Source: SZUA-35 sp965530755 (lineage in GTDB: Bacteria > Actinomycetota > Acidimicrobiia > Acidimicrobiales > SZUA-35). Taken from it: a DNA stretch of 64,000 nt. The notes beneath the pieces are model-generated. The model had not been told where the DNA came from. It worked only from the letters and a program-made list of their open reading frames with translations, and ran no database searches. A program made the position numbers and the translations under genes. Location of the stretch: positions 1-64,000 of the forward strand of contig CBESNA010000009.1 in assembly GCA_965530755.1 (NCBI GenBank). Reading direction: 5' to 3'. Within the stretch, counting starts at the first letter, position 1. The number at the start of each line of letters is the position of its first letter. Shown here in pieces: positions 63,200 through 64,000 of the stretch.

Positions 63200-64000
63200 A
63201 TGACCTCCACCGTTCTGGAAGCGATCGAAACCGGCGAGATCGACACGGTGATCGTTGCCTTCACCGATCACTACGGTCGACTCATGGGCAAGCGGTTCGA
63301 CGGCAGCTTCTTCCGCGATCACGCAGCGGAGGAGGGCAGCCACGGCTGCAATTACCTGCTCGCCGTCGACATCGAGATGGAACCCGTGGCCGGCTACGAC
63401 TACGCCAACTGGGCGCTGGGTTACGGCGACTTCCACCTCGTGCCCGACTTGGGCACGCTGCGAACGGCCGGGTGGTGCGACGCTACGGCCATCGTCGTCT
63501 GTGACCTCGCTGACCCCGTTGACCACTCCCCCGTCACCGTGGCGCCGCGTTCGATCCTGAGGGCGCAGGTCGATCGGCTCACATCCCGGGGGTTGACCGC
63601 CAACGCCGCCTCGGAACTGGAGTTCTACCTCTTCGAGTCGACCTACCGCGAAGCCAACGAGTCCGGCTACCACGCGCTTCGTCCGGCGGGTTGGTACAGC
63701 GAGGACTACGACTTGCTCCAAGGTTCGCGGATCGAGCCGTACGTCGGCGCCGCCCGCCGAGCCCTGACGGCTTCGGATATCCCGGTCGAGACGTCGAAGG
63801 GTGAAACCGGTCTCGGCCAGCACGAACTGAACATCCGCTATTCCGAGATCCTCGACATGGCCGACCGCCACTCGATCATGAAACACGGCATGAAGGAGCT
63901 CGCCGATCAGCAGGGTGTGAGCGTCACCTTCATGGCCAAGCCCCACACCGATCAGGCCGGGAGCAGCTGCCACATCCACCTGAGCCTTGTCGGCGCTGAC
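63200..64000 (+). CDS. Glutamine synthetase family protein (partial)
   Basis: 267 residues visible; the gene continues past the right edge. ITHFDHYGRLMGKRFDG-type start (DTVIVAFTDHYGRLMGKRFDG), ASELEFYLF (metal Glu139, Glu141), GLGQHELNIRYSE, and MAKPHTDQAGSSCHIHLSL are the catalytic segments. The N-terminus without the standard GlnA beta-grasp pattern resembles gamma-glutamylpolyamine or GlnA3/4-type enzymes more than true GlnA. Divergent from the giant surface gene, starting 57 bp away. Possibly polyamine or amine catabolism. Confidence 0.87.
   Translation, partial: MTSTVLEAIETGEIDTVIVAFTDHYGRLMGKRFDGSFFRDHAAEEGSHGCNYLLAVDIEMEPVAGYDYANWALGYGDFHLVPDLGTLRTAGWCDATAIVVCDLADPVDHSPVTVAPRSILRAQVDRLTSRGLTANAASELEFYLFESTYREANESGYHALRPAGWYSEDYDLLQGSRIEPYVGAARRALTASDIPVETSKGETGLGQHELNIRYSEILDMADRHSIMKHGMKELADQQGVSVTFMAKPHTDQAGSSCHIHLSLVGAD

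Overview
The window is high-GC DNA with short intergenic spaces, many ATGA/GTGA gene overlaps and frequent GTG starts. Together with a coenzyme-F420-type LLM oxidoreductase, a DinB/mycothiol-type protein (TIGR03086 family), a DUF2510 protein, LPXTG-type surface proteins and Opp/Dpp lipoproteins, this points to a free-living aerobic actinomycete, most like a marine or aquatic Acidimicrobiia (Ilumatobacter-like). That placement is inference from gene content, not a database match. No rRNA, tRNA, CRISPR array, prophage or transposase was seen.

Layout. 1-5.3 kb: a nitronate monooxygenase-like gene, then a signalling operon (hybrid histidine kinase with receiver and Hpt, SpoIIE phosphatase, RsbW-like kinase, STAS antagonist, single receiver). 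5.4-15.1 kb: a CDF metal exporter, small housekeeping genes (GatB/YqeY), an MFS pump, an SDR, a minus-strand operon of CDP-alcohol phosphatidyltransferase, TVP38/TMEM64 and a flavin disulfide reductase, then an F420 LLM enzyme, a PPOX-fold protein, a YchJ-like protein and a TSUP exporter. 15.3-23.2 kb: a complete Opp/Dpp-type peptide ABC operon (two ATPases, lipoprotein, two permeases) facing a second, unlinked solute-binding lipoprotein. 23.3-33.6 kb: sulfatase, DinB-type proteins, enoyl-CoA hydratase, SDR, and a divergent pair of an Lrp/AsnC regulator and a fused indolepyruvate ferredoxin oxidoreductase, followed by a CoA-transferase.

33.6-42.7 kb: a long minus-strand run with an MFS exporter, a DisA/DAC-like nucleotide cyclase-domain protein, DoxX, VOC, an ArsC-like gene with an in-frame TGA at the active-site cysteine, thiol peroxidase, and two PLP fold-II enzymes. 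42.8-49.5 kb: GNAT, an APH-like kinase, a PLDc_N membrane peptide, DUF1990, an N,N-dimethylformamidase-like protein, a Cys-repeat LPATG surface protein followed by DsbB, and a phytanoyl-CoA dioxygenase. 49.5-53.7 kb: an operon with ICMT-like methyltransferase, M20 peptidase, astA and astB (arginine succinyltransferase pathway). 53.7-63.1 kb: one giant 3149-residue secreted protein built from DUF11 and SdrD_B repeats. The window ends inside a glutamine synthetase-family gene.

Main discovery candidate: the ArsC-like gene at 36806-37159. The codon for the catalytic cysteine is TGA, the frame continues through a full-length ArsC domain, and a stem-loop that fits the bacterial SECIS pattern begins 2 nt after the TGA. 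It is best read as a selenoprotein, sitting directly downstream of thiol peroxidase. Other items worth attention are a family of palindromic intergenic elements, a TVP38-linked reductase lacking the usual catalytic His, an AST operon with an M20 enzyme that could replace AstE, and the giant surface protein.
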